Below, piece by piece: positions 54,309 to 62,650 of a stretch of 64,000 nt of DNA. The position numbers were made by a program, and so were the translations under genes. Each line of letters starts with the position of its first letter. Within the stretch, counting starts at the first letter, position 1. Source of the stretch: JB111 sp049856175 (lineage in GTDB: Bacteria > Actinomycetota > Actinomycetes > Actinomycetales > Actinomycetaceae); assembly GCF_049856175.1 (NCBI RefSeq), contig NZ_JBNDNA010000014.1:1-64000 (forward strand), written 5' to 3'. Below the pieces are notes generated by a model, which was given only the letters and a program-made list of their open reading frames with translations, searched no databases and was not told where the DNA came from.

Positions 54309-55430
54309 GTGACCCTGCACGGCGAGACGCTGCCGGACTTCCCCTGGGACTCGCTCGCCGGCGCGCGTGAGCGGGCGGCCGCCCACCCGGGCGGGATCGT
54401 CGACCTCTCCGTGGGCACGCCGGTCGACCCGACCCCGGCCGTCGTCCAGGAGGCGCTCCGCGCCGCGGCCGACCGCCCCGGCTACCCGACCACGATCGGC
54501 ACCGACGAGCTGCGCCGCGCGATGGTGGGGTGGTTCGGCCGTCGGCGCGGCGTCACCCTCACCGAGCGGGCGGTGCTGCCGACGATCGGCTCCAAGGAGG
54601 CGGTCGCGCTCGTGCCCGCGATGCTGGGCATCGGCGCGGGCGATCGCGTCCTCCACCCGGCGGTGGCGTACCCCACCTACGACGTCGGGGCACGCCTGGC
54701 CGGCGCGGAGCCCGTCGCCGTCGACCCGACCCGCCCGCAGGACTGGCCGCGCGAGGGAGTGCGGCTGGTCTGGCTCAACTCCCCGGCCAACCCGCACGGG
54801 CACGTGCTGGGCGTCGAGCAGCTCGCCGCCGCCGTGGCGTGGGCGCGCGAGGTGGGCGCCGTCGTCGTGGCCGACGAGTGCTACGCGGAGCTCGCGTGGG
54901 ACGAGCCGTGGGCGATCTCCGGCGTGCCCAGCCTCCTCGACCCGCGGGTGACCGGCGGGGACCACTCCGGCCTGCTCGTCGCGTACTCGCTGTCCAAGCA
55001 GTCCTCCATGGCCGGCTACCGGGCGGCGCTGCTCGGCGGCGACGAGCAGCTGATCGGGAGGCTGCGGGAGATCCGTAAGCACGCCGGGATGATGCTGCCC
55101 GGCCCCGTGCAGGCGGCGATGGCGGCAGCCCTCGACGACGACGCCCACGTGGCGGTCCAGCGCGAGCGGTACGGGCGCCGGCGCAGGGACCTGCTGGCGG
55201 CCGTCCGGTCGCACGGCCTCAGCCCCGACCCGGCCTCCGTGGCCGGCCTGTACCTGTGGCTCGGCCGGGAGGGCGTGCGCGGGCGCGAGCTCGTCGACGA
55301 GCTCGCGGGCCTCGGCGTCCTCGTGGCGCCCGGCGAGTTCTACGGTCCCGCCGGCGCGGGGCGGGTACGGATGGCGCTGACGGGCAGCGACGAGCGCGTC
55401 GCCGCCGCGGTCGCCCGCCTCGACGGCTGA
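54309..55430 (+). CDS. dapC: N-succinyldiaminopimelate aminotransferase
   Basis: A 373-residue class I/II PLP aminotransferase. It contains IVDLSVGTPVDPTP at the N-terminus, LPTIGSKEAVALVPAML for cofactor contact, WLNSPANPHGHV, VVADECYAELAW and the PLP lysine in YSLSKQSSMAGYRAALLGG. Position directly behind fdxA identifies it as the lysine/diaminopimelate pathway enzyme DapC; sequence alone would only give the class. Start GTG 54309, one base after the fdxA stop, indicates translational coupling. Confidence 0.9.
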   Translation: MTLHGETLPDFPWDSLAGARERAAAHPGGIVDLSVGTPVDPTPAVVQEALRAAADRPGYPTTIGTDELRRAMVGWFGRRRGVTLTERAVLPTIGSKEAVALVPAMLGIGAGDRVLHPAVAYPTYDVGARLAGAEPVAVDPTRPQDWPREGVRLVWLNSPANPHGHVLGVEQLAAAVAWAREVGAVVVADECYAELAWDEPWAISGVPSLLDPRVTGGDHSGLLVAYSLSKQSSMAGYRAALLGGDEQLIGRLREIRKHAGMMLPGPVQAAMAAALDDDAHVAVQRERYGRRRRDLLAAVRSHGLSPDPASVAGLYLWLGREGVRGRELVDELAGLGVLVAPGEFYGPAGAGRVRMALTGSDERVAAAVARLDG

Positions 55431-55587
55431 GCCCGCCCGGTCTCCGGCCGTCGTCGTCCAGGGGTGACGGGCGGGCGTCGCCGATCGGCGCGCGGCGGTA
55501 TCTTGGACGAAGGACGACCTCCGACGGGGGCGGTGCTCCGCCCCGATCGCGCCCACGAGGCGCCCACCATCCACGAAGGGGACCAGC

Positions 55588-56874
55588 ATGACCGAAGACG
55601 CCACGCTCACCGTCGACGACAAGACCCTCTCGCTGCCCAGGGTGCGCGCGACCGACGGCAGCGACGGCCTGACCATCGGCAAGCTCCTCGGCGAGACCGG
55701 CACCGTCACGCTGGACTACGGGTTCACGAACACGGCGTCGACCGAGTCGGCCATCACCTACATCGACGGCGACGCGGGCGTCCTGCGGTATCGCGGATAT
55801 CCCATCGAGCAGCTGGCGGAGCGGTCGACCTTCCTCGAGACCGCCTACCTGCTCATCTACGGCGAGCTGCCCGACGCCGAGACGCTCGAGGCCGTCACCC
55901 GGCGCATCAAGCGCCACCGGGTGCTGCACGAGGACTTCAAGGGCTTCTTCACGGCGTTCCCGCCGAACGGCCACCCGATGTCCATGCTCCAGGCCGGCAT
56001 CGCGGGCCTCGGCACCTACTACCCGCACACGCTGGACCCGCACGACGAGTACCAGAAGGAGCTCTCCACGGTGCTCCTCATGGCCAAGCTGCCGACGATG
56101 ATCGGGTACATCGCCAAGCGGGCGTCGGGCCTGCCGCTGCTGTACCCGGACGCCTCCTACAGCTACACCGCCGACTTCATGCGGATGACGTTCGACCTGC
56201 CCTACCAGCACCGCGAGGTGGACCCGGAGGTGATTCGCGCCCTCGATCTGCTGCTCATCCTGCACGCGGACCACGAGCAGAACTGCTCGACGTCGACCGT
56301 GCGGATGGTCGGCTCGTCCGACGCGAGCATCTACGCCTCGATCTCGGCCGGCGTCGGCGCGCTGTCCGGCCCCAAGCACGGCGGGGCGAACGAGGCCGTC
56401 CTCGCGATGCTGTCGCGCATCCAGGAGAGCGACGACTCGGTCGAGACGTTCATGCGGCGGGCGAAGGACAAGAACGACAACGTGCGGCTCATGGGCTTCG
56501 GCCACCGGGTCTACAAGAACTACGACCCGCGGGCCGCGATCGTGAAGAAGGTGGCGCACGACGTGCTGGCCAAGCTCGGTCAGGACGACGAGCTCCTCGA
56601 CATCGCGATGAACCTCGAGGAGATCGCGCTGAGCGACGACTACTTCGTGGAGCGCAGGCTCTACCCCAACGTCGACTTCTACACGGGGCTGATCTACAAG
56701 GCGATGGGCTTCCCCACGCAGATGTTCACCCCGCTCTTCGCCCTGGGGCGTCTGCCCGGCTGGATCGCCCAGTACCGCGAGATGATCGAGGACAAGAACA
56801 CGAAGATCGGCCGCCCGCGGCAGGTCTACACCGGCGCCACCGAGCGGGACTACGTCCCGATCGAGGAGCGCTGA
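55588..56874 (+). CDS. gltA: Citrate synthase (type II)
   Basis: A 428-residue enzyme that joins oxaloacetate and acetyl-CoA. The catalytic His is in LHADHEQNCSTSTVRMVGSS, a second in ALSGPKHGGANEAV and the third in LMGFGHRVYKNYDPRA; the catalytic Asp is in LYPNVDFYTGLIYKAMGF. Length and the N-terminal domain are of the hexameric GltA type. A -10-like TATCTT is at 55499-55504 and GAAGGGG sits before ATG 55588. A strong terminator follows. Confidence 0.96.
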   Translation: MTEDATLTVDDKTLSLPRVRATDGSDGLTIGKLLGETGTVTLDYGFTNTASTESAITYIDGDAGVLRYRGYPIEQLAERSTFLETAYLLIYGELPDAETLEAVTRRIKRHRVLHEDFKGFFTAFPPNGHPMSMLQAGIAGLGTYYPHTLDPHDEYQKELSTVLLMAKLPTMIGYIAKRASGLPLLYPDASYSYTADFMRMTFDLPYQHREVDPEVIRALDLLLILHADHEQNCSTSTVRMVGSSDASIYASISAGVGALSGPKHGGANEAVLAMLSRIQESDDSVETFMRRAKDKNDNVRLMGFGHRVYKNYDPRAAIVKKVAHDVLAKLGQDDELLDIAMNLEEIALSDDYFVERRLYPNVDFYTGLIYKAMGFPTQMFTPLFALGRLPGWIAQYREMIEDKNTKIGRPRQVYTGATERDYVPIEER

Positions 56875-56889
56875 GCCCGGACCCCGCGC

Positions 56890-56931
56890 GACGACGGCGG
56901 CCCCACCCGAGCGGGTGGGGCCGCCGTCGTC
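56890..56931 (+). terminator. Bidirectional hairpin terminator between gltA and the binding-protein gene
   Basis: A perfect 19-bp stem (56890-56908 with 56913-56931, GACGACGGCGGCCCCACCC on the left) and a GAGC loop. It is placed 16 bp after the gltA stop and before the converging gene end at 56995, so it can serve both. Confidence 0.8.
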
Positions 56932-56994
56932 CGTCCGGGCCCCGTGGGCGCGGCCGGTCTCGTGGGCTCGGCCGGCCCTGTGGGCCCGGCCGGG

Positions 56995-57972
56995 TCAGCG
57001 CGCGCGCTCCGGGATGAACTCCTCGACGTCGATCTCGGACTCGACGACGCCGCCCTCCCACGCGAGGTCGGCGAGGATCTGCAGGGGCTCGGGGTCGAGC
57101 TGGGTGTCGAACTCCTCGATGAGCACCTGGTCGGCGAGCTCGGGATCCATCTCCAGCAGGGTCGGCAGTACGGCCCGCACGCCCTCCTCGTCCTCCTGGG
57201 CGGTGGTGAGCACCTCCTCGAGCGCCACGTGGAAGTCCTCGACGAGCTGCTCGTCCTGGTCCTCGGCGGCGATGACGACCATCGTCTGCAGCCCGGGGGC
57301 CACGAGCTGGTAGTTGTAGCCGACGAGCTCGGCCCCCTCGCCGAGCAGGATGGTGCCGAACGGCTCGGCGACCCAGGCGGCGTCGATGTTGCCGGCGTCC
57401 AGGGCCGCCGGCATGTCCGGGAAGCCGATCTCGACGAACTCGATGGCGTCCGGGTCGCCGCCGTCCTGGCGGACCATCTCCCGGATCGTCACGTCGCCCT
57501 GGGTGTTGAGGTTGTTCACCGCCACGGTGCGCCCCGAGAGGTCGGCCGGTGCGGCGATCCCCGAGTCCGGCATCGCGTATACGCCGGTGATGTCGTCGCC
57601 CTCCTCGCGGGCGTGCACGAACCCGGAGGTGACCTGGATAGCCAGTCCGGTCGACTGGGCCACCATCACCGAGAGCGGGTTGGACGTGGCGAAGTCGATG
57701 TCGCCCGAGACGAGGCCCGGGATCAGGGCGGCACCGCCCTGACCGGTCTCGAGGGTGACCTCGAAGCCGTGCTCCTCGAAGATCCCCTCGTCGATGCCGT
57801 ACTGGAGCCCCGCGGTCGGGACGATCGGCAGCGCGCCGAGGGTGATCGGTGTCAGCTCGCCCTCGCCGGAGTCGGACGTGCCGCCGTCGCCGTCGTCGTC
57901 ACCGCCGCAGGCGGCGAGTACGAGCAGGGTGGCGCCGGCCAGGGCGGCGGTGCTGATGGTGCGCAGTCGCAT
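56995..57972 (-). CDS. ABC transporter substrate-binding lipoprotein (SsuA/NMT1-like)
   Basis: A 325-residue SBP. The signal peptide ends LLVLAACGG, a lipobox. The mature part resembles the nitrate/sulfonate/taurine and THI5/NMT1-like group (ITLGALPIVPTAGLQYGIDEGIFEEHGFEVTLETGQGGAALIPGLVSGDIDFATSNPLSVMVA). No permease or ATPase gene is nearby. The gene lies immediately downstream of marR, so it probably supplies the substrate of the divergent CoA pathway. GAGAGGA precedes ATG 57972. Confidence 0.88.
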   Translation of the reverse strand: MRLRTISTAALAGATLLVLAACGGDDDGDGGTSDSGEGELTPITLGALPIVPTAGLQYGIDEGIFEEHGFEVTLETGQGGAALIPGLVSGDIDFATSNPLSVMVAQSTGLAIQVTSGFVHAREEGDDITGVYAMPDSGIAAPADLSGRTVAVNNLNTQGDVTIREMVRQDGGDPDAIEFVEIGFPDMPAALDAGNIDAAWVAEPFGTILLGEGAELVGYNYQLVAPGLQTMVVIAAEDQDEQLVEDFHVALEEVLTTAQEDEEGVRAVLPTLLEMDPELADQVLIEEFDTQLDPEPLQILADLAWEGGVVESEIDVEEFIPERAR

Positions 57973-58058
57973 GATGGTCCTCTCGGTGGTGGTGTCGGCC
58001 GCGGCGGCTCTGCCGCGGTGGACGGGTGCGTCGGAGGTCGGATCTGCGGGCCGCGGCG

Positions 58059-58484
58059 TCAGCCGCGGTCCGTGAGGCGTGCGAGGAGATCGACCAGGGT
58101 GTCGCGCTCCGTCGAGGTCAGCGGGGCGAGGGCGCCGTCGACAGCGCGCTCGCTGGCCTCCCGCGCGACCACGGCGGAGGCCCGTCCGTGGTCGGTGGGG
58201 GTGATGAGGCGGACGCGCCGGTCGGCAGGGTCGGGCAGCCGTTCCACCATGCCCGCGGCGACGAGCGTGTCGACGAGGGCGACGATGCGGCTCGGGTCGA
58301 GGTCGAGCATCTCGGCGAGCTCCCGCTGGGAGCGGGGGCTGTCGAGGAGGTGTTCCAGGACGGTGTAGCTGCGGGGCGTCATGCCCAGCGGCCGCAGCGC
58401 CTCGGACGCTGCTCGGAAGGTGCGCGCGGACGAGAGGGCCAGCAGGAGACCGACCCCGCCCCGGACCTGGCGTCCGACCTCCAT
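58059..58484 (-). CDS. MarR-family regulator
   Basis: A 141-residue winged-helix regulator (RPLGMTPRSYTVLEHLLDSPRSQRELAEMLDLDPSRIVALVDTLVAAGMVERLPDPADRRVRLITPTDHGR). The D-P-A-D-R-R wing is standard. Divergence from the SDR-ACAD operon, with a palindrome in the gap, and the SBP gene directly downstream suggest that it controls both units in response to a carboxylic acid or its CoA ester. Confidence 0.87.
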   Translation of the reverse strand: MEVGRQVRGGVGLLLALSSARTFRAASEALRPLGMTPRSYTVLEHLLDSPRSQRELAEMLDLDPSRIVALVDTLVAAGMVERLPDPADRRVRLITPTDHGRASAVVAREASERAVDGALAPLTSTERDTLVDLLARLTDRG

Positions 58485-58582
58485 GTCTGCCTCCTCGTGA
58501 TGAGCCCCGGGGGACTCGTGACGGTGCTGCGCCGGACGCCGTCGTCGGCGCCGGGGTGCGAACGTAGCGAAGAATAGGTGAT

Positions 58583-58601
58583 GGCGTCAATGGTTGACAC
58601 C
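58583..58601 (+). promoter_or_regulatory. MarR-type operator in the divergent promoter region
   Basis: GGCGTCAA (58583-58590), TGG, TTGACACC (58594-58601) is an inverted repeat with 7 of 8 positions paired. The left arm read on the minus strand gives TTGACG, which with TACGTT 18 bp downstream (58566-58561) forms a good promoter for marR, so the operator covers its -35. TTGACA on the plus strand could serve the other operon, but no good -10 is found at the right spacing. Confidence 0.6.
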
Positions 58602-58711
58602 TTCAACGGTTTGGCGGGACGATGGTGGCGAGCGTGCGCACGGAGGCGCCGCGCGGGTACCGGCGCCGATCGGTTCGGTCGCCGCCCGACCACCGACGTC
58701 AGGAGCGCAGC

Positions 58712-59638
58712 ATGAGCCTCACCGGCAAGGTCGCCATCGTCACCGGCAGCGGGCGGGGCCTGGGCCTCGCGTACGCCCAGGAGCTCGCCCGCCTCGGCGC
58801 CGCGGTCGTCGTCAACGACGTCGACGAGCAGGTCGCCGACGACGCCGCCCGGTCGATCACCGACGCCGGGGGGCGTGCCGTCGCCGTCGTCGCCCCGGTC
58901 GGCCCGAGCGAGACGGCCGACCGGCTCGTCTCCGCCGCGGTCGAGACGTTCGGCCGCCTCGACGTCCTCGTGACCAACGCCGGGGTCCTGCGCGACGCGG
59001 TGCTGTGGAAGATGACCGACGAGGACTTCGACACCGTCATCGACGTCCACCTGCGCGGCACCTTCACGTGCGTGCGGGCCGCCGCCACCCACATGCGGTC
59101 CGCCGGTGAGGGCGGCCGGATCATCGCGATCGGCTCGCCCACCGGCCAGCGCGGCAACTTCGGCCAGACGAACTACGCGGCGGCCAAGGCCGGCATCGTC
59201 GGCATGGTCCGCACGTGGGCGATGGAGCTGAAGCGGGCGGAGATCACCGTCAACGCCGTCGTGCCCGTCGCCGCGACCGCGATGACCGAGACCGTGCCCT
59301 TCTTCAAGGAGTTCGTCGATGCCGCGCAGGCCGGCGAGCCCATGCCGCCCTTCGCCCGCCAGGTCCTCGGCTTCGGCACGGCCGCGGACGTCGCCGGTGT
59401 CGTCGCCTACCTCGCCTCCGACGCCGCGGCCGGCGTGACCGGGCAGGCCGTCGGCGTCGGCGGCGACCGGCTCGCACTGTGGACGCACCCGACCGAGTCG
59501 GTCGTCGCCCTCACCGAGGGCGGCTGGAGCTACGAGCACCTCGCCGAGACCGCCGAGGCCCTGCTCGGACAGTCCTGGCAGAGCGTGGGCCAGGAGATGC
59601 CCCAGCCTCCCTCCCGACCGGATGCGGAGCAGCGGTGA
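58712..59638 (+). CDS. SDR-family oxidoreductase (3-hydroxyacyl-CoA dehydrogenase-like)
   Basis: A 308-residue NAD(P)-dependent dehydrogenase. Motifs: KVAIVTGSGRGLGLAYAQELARLGAAVVVND, NAGVLRD, the catalytic Ser in IAIGSPTGQRG, and NYAAAKAGIVGM with Tyr and Lys. NAGVLRDAVLWKMTDEDFDTVIDVHLRGTF is characteristic of the multifunctional-enzyme-2-like SDRs that act on 3-hydroxyacyl-CoA. AGGAG precedes ATG 58712. It is the first gene of a five-gene operon; the stop overlaps the next start by 4 bp. Confidence 0.87.
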   Translation: MSLTGKVAIVTGSGRGLGLAYAQELARLGAAVVVNDVDEQVADDAARSITDAGGRAVAVVAPVGPSETADRLVSAAVETFGRLDVLVTNAGVLRDAVLWKMTDEDFDTVIDVHLRGTFTCVRAAATHMRSAGEGGRIIAIGSPTGQRGNFGQTNYAAAKAGIVGMVRTWAMELKRAEITVNAVVPVAATAMTETVPFFKEFVDAAQAGEPMPPFARQVLGFGTAADVAGVVAYLASDAAAGVTGQAVGVGGDRLALWTHPTESVVALTEGGWSYEHLAETAEALLGQSWQSVGQEMPQPPSRPDAEQR

Positions 59639-60531
59639 GCACCCGCTACGAGTCGGCGCTCGACGTCGCCGCGCTCGACGCCATCGACGTCCACGTGCAC
59701 GTCGAGAAGGACCACGCCGAGCACAAGTCGCTGCCCGAGGAGGTCCTCGACGCCGCCACCCGGTACTTCCGCGCCCCGACCGAGCGGGAGCTCGTCGAGG
59801 AGACGGCCGCGGCCTACCGCGGGCGGAACATGGCCGCGGTCGTCTTCACCGTCGACGCGAGCACGAACCTCGGGCACCCGCCCAACTCGGTCGACGACCT
59901 CGTGGCCGGCGCCGCGGACAACGCCGACGTGCTCCTCCCGTTCGGCTCGGTCGACCCGCTCCAGGACGGCGCGCTCGACGAGGCCCGCCGCCAGATCGAG
60001 GACCTCGGCGTCCGGGGCTTCAAGTTCCACCCCACCCTCCAGGGTTTCGACCCGTCCGACGAGCGGTACTTCCCGATCTACCACGCGATCGACGAGGCCG
60101 GCCTGGTCGCCCTGTTCCACACGGGCCAGACCGGGATCGGCGCGCGCATGCCCGGCGGCCACGGGCTGCGGCTCGGTCTGTCGAATCCCATCCTGCTCGA
60201 CGACGTCGCCGCCGCCTTCCCGGACCTCACCGTGATCATGGCCCACCCCTCGGTGCCGTGGCAGGACGAGGCGATCTCCGTGGCCACGCACAAGGGGAAC
60301 GCCTACATCGACCTCTCGGGCTGGTCGCCGACGTACTTCCCGCCGCAGCTCGTCCACCAGGCCGGGCGCATGCTCCAGGACAAGGTGCTGTTCGGCTCGG
60401 ACCACCCGCTGCTCTCCCCGGAGCGCTGGATGCGCGACGCCGCCGGGCTCGGCTGGTCCGACGAGGTCATGGCCAAGGTCGTCAAGGACAACGCCGTGCG
60501 TGTGCTTGGGCTGGGTGGCGAGGATGCGTGA
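59635..60531 (+). CDS. Amidohydrolase-2 family metal-dependent hydrolase or decarboxylase
   Basis: A 298-residue TIM-barrel protein. Metal and catalytic residues: IDVHVHVEKD (HxH), GFKFHPTLQGF, LFHTGQTG, TVIMAHPSVPW and LFGSDHPLLSPERW (terminal Asp). This is the ACMSD-like amidohydrolase-2 family, which contains decarboxylases and C-C hydrolases as well as lactonases. In a CoA-pathway operon it may cleave or decarboxylate an intermediate. GTG 59635 overlaps the SDR stop; its own stop overlaps the synthetase start by 8 bp. Confidence 0.85.
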   Translation: MSTRYESALDVAALDAIDVHVHVEKDHAEHKSLPEEVLDAATRYFRAPTERELVEETAAAYRGRNMAAVVFTVDASTNLGHPPNSVDDLVAGAADNADVLLPFGSVDPLQDGALDEARRQIEDLGVRGFKFHPTLQGFDPSDERYFPIYHAIDEAGLVALFHTGQTGIGARMPGGHGLRLGLSNPILLDDVAAAFPDLTVIMAHPSVPWQDEAISVATHKGNAYIDLSGWSPTYFPPQLVHQAGRMLQDKVLFGSDHPLLSPERWMRDAAGLGWSDEVMAKVVKDNAVRVLGLGGEDA

Positions 60532-62065
60532 CCAGGGCATCGGGTCCTGGCCGCGCCGCCGCCTGAAGTCGACCGCCGACAAGGTCGCGGTGACCTTCGA
60601 GGGCCGGTCCTTCACGTACGCCGACGTCGAGGAGCGCTCGCGACGCCTCGCGGGCGCGCTGCGCGACGCCGGCGTCGAGCGCGGGGACCGCGTGGCCTAC
60701 GTGGGCTTCAACCACCCCACCCTGCTCGAGACCTTCTTCGCCACCGCGCAGCTCGGGGCCGTCTGGGTCATCGTCAACGCCCGCCTCGCGGCCCCCGAGG
60801 TGGAGTTCATCCTCGGCGACTCGGGCGCGAAGGTCGTCGTGTTCGGTCGGGACCACCACGAGCACGCCCGCCGGCTCGCCCACCTCGGCCAGGTGGGGAC
60901 CTGGCTGCAGGTCGACGCGGGGGAGGAGGTGCTCGACCTGGAGGGTGCCGACGCGCGCGGGTACGAGGCGACGCTCGCCGCGGCCGGGACCGACCTCATC
61001 GACGAGCCCGTCACCTGGGACGACCCCGCGATGATCATGTACACCTCGGGCACCACGGGCCGCCCCAAGGGGGCGACCCACACGCACGGCTCGCTGAGCA
61101 TGCAGTACTACAACTCGCTGGTCGACATGGACATCGCCTCGAGCGACGTCACGCTCTCGATGGCACCGCTGTTCCACGTGGCCGGGCTCAACATGCTGAC
61201 GATGCCGACCTTCCTCAAGGGCGGCACGATCGTCGTGCAGGCCGGCTTCGACGCCGCGGCCGTGCTGTCCACGATCGAGTCCGAGCGGGTGACGTCGATG
61301 TTCGCCGTCCCCGCGATGATGGACACTCTCGCCGCGCGCCCGGAGTTCGCGGGCACCGACCTGTCCTCGCTGACCACCGTCGTCTGCGGCGGGTCGCCGC
61401 TGCCGGACCGGATGCTGCGCACCTGGGGCGAGCGCGGGGTGCAGGTGCAGCAGGGCTTCGGCATGACGGAGACCGCTCCGGGCATCTACCTGCTGCGCGC
61501 CGAGGACGCACTCGCGCGCTCCGGCTCCGCCGGTACGGAGCACTTCTGGACCGAGGCGCGGATCGTCGACCCCACCGGGAGAGACGTCGGCGTGGGCGAG
61601 GTCGGCGAGGTGATCGCGCAGGGGCCCAACGTCATGCGCGGCTACTGGAACCGGCCGGACGCCACCGAGGAGGTGCTGAAGGACGGCTGGTACCACACCG
61701 GCGACCTCGGCTCGTTCGACCCCGACCGGTTCCTCACCGTGCGCGACCGGCTCAAGGACATGTACATCTCCGGTGGGGAGAACATCTACCCGGCCGAGGT
61801 GGAGAACGCGCTGCTCGACCTCCCCGGCGTCGCCGACGCCGCCGTCATCGGCGTCCCGGACGAGCGCTGGGGCGAGGTCGGCCACGCCTACGTCGTCGCC
61901 GGGGAGGGCGAGGGCGGGCTCGACCCGGACCTGGTCACACGCGAGCTGGGCGAACGGCTCGCCCGCTACAAGGTGCCCAAGGAGATCGTCGTCGTCGACG
62001 AGCTGCCCCGCACCGCCACCGGCAAGCTGCAGAAGCACATCATCCGCAACAGATTCGAGGACTAG
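60524..62065 (+). CDS. Acyl-CoA synthetase (AMP-forming)
   Basis: A 513-residue ANL-family ligase. Core motifs: P-loop MYTSGTTGRPKGATHTHG (about 175-190), QQGFGMTETAPG, and YHTGDLGSFDPD then DRLKDMYISGGENIYPAEVE, with the C-terminal catalytic Lys in LPRTATGKLQKHIIR. It activates a carboxylic acid to its CoA thioester; the acid is not predictable here but is probably medium-chain, branched or aromatic. ATG 60524 overlaps the amidohydrolase stop. Confidence 0.9.
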   Translation: MRDQGIGSWPRRRLKSTADKVAVTFEGRSFTYADVEERSRRLAGALRDAGVERGDRVAYVGFNHPTLLETFFATAQLGAVWVIVNARLAAPEVEFILGDSGAKVVVFGRDHHEHARRLAHLGQVGTWLQVDAGEEVLDLEGADARGYEATLAAAGTDLIDEPVTWDDPAMIMYTSGTTGRPKGATHTHGSLSMQYYNSLVDMDIASSDVTLSMAPLFHVAGLNMLTMPTFLKGGTIVVQAGFDAAAVLSTIESERVTSMFAVPAMMDTLAARPEFAGTDLSSLTTVVCGGSPLPDRMLRTWGERGVQVQQGFGMTETAPGIYLLRAEDALARSGSAGTEHFWTEARIVDPTGRDVGVGEVGEVIAQGPNVMRGYWNRPDATEEVLKDGWYHTGDLGSFDPDRFLTVRDRLKDMYISGGENIYPAEVENALLDLPGVADAAVIGVPDERWGEVGHAYVVAGEGEGGLDPDLVTRELGERLARYKVPKEIVVVDELPRTATGKLQKHIIRNRFED

Positions 62066-62521
62066 ATGACCACCACCGTCTCCTTCGACGACGCCCTCTC
62101 GCTGGCCGGGACCGATCTGGGCGCCTCCGCCTGGCGCGAGGTCACCCAGGAGCAGGTGAACACGTTCGCCGACGCCACCGACGACCACCAGTGGATCCAC
62201 ACCGACCCCGAGCGCGCCAAGGACGGCCCGTTCGGCGGCCCGGTCGCGCACGGCTACCTCACCCTGTCCCTGGTCATCCCGATGTGGGGCGAGCTGCTCG
62301 ACGTCACCGGCGTGACCACCAAGGTCAACTACGGGCTGAACAAGGTGCGCTTCCCCGCGCCCGTGCTCGTGGGCTCGCGGATCCGCATGGCCGCCACCGT
62401 GGCCGGGGTCGAGGAGGTCGGCGGGGGCGGGCTCCAGATCACCGTCGACGGCGCGATCGAGATCGAGGGCGGCGCCAAGCCCGCCGTCGTCCTCCAGGGC
62501 CTGTACCGCTTCTACCGCTGA
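62066..62521 (+). CDS. MaoC-like enoyl-CoA hydratase
   Basis: A 151-residue hot-dog-fold hydratase (WREVTQEQVNTFADATDDHQWIHTDPERAKDGPFGGPVAHGYLTLSLVIPM). The catalytic Asp and His are in DATDDHQWIH, the hydratase-2 motif A-D-x-T-x-D-x-Q-x-I-H. The gene starts directly after the synthetase stop (TAGATG). Two units of the 22-23-bp intergenic repeat follow it. Confidence 0.92.
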   Translation: MTTTVSFDDALSLAGTDLGASAWREVTQEQVNTFADATDDHQWIHTDPERAKDGPFGGPVAHGYLTLSLVIPMWGELLDVTGVTTKVNYGLNKVRFPAPVLVGSRIRMAATVAGVEEVGGGGLQITVDGAIEIEGGAKPAVVLQGLYRFYR

Positions 62522-62532
62522 CCTCCACCCCC

Positions 62533-62573
62533 GGCGAGTGAGCGGACTTCTGCTTCACGAGTGAGCGGACTTC
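62533..62573 (+). repeat. Two units of the intergenic GAGTGAG repeat
   Basis: GGCGAGTGAGCGGACTTC at 62533 and CACGAGTGAGCGGACTTC at 62556, 23 bp apart, start 12 bp after the MaoC stop codon. Sixteen of eighteen bases agree between the two. They match the arrays at 33407-33663 and 63834-63903. Confidence 0.75.
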
Positions 62574-62650
62574 CGTCGGGCGCCCGTCCGTCGGACACTG
62601 GACGACGTCCGCCGGCCGGCCCGGCGCCACCACCTGAGAGGACGGGGACG

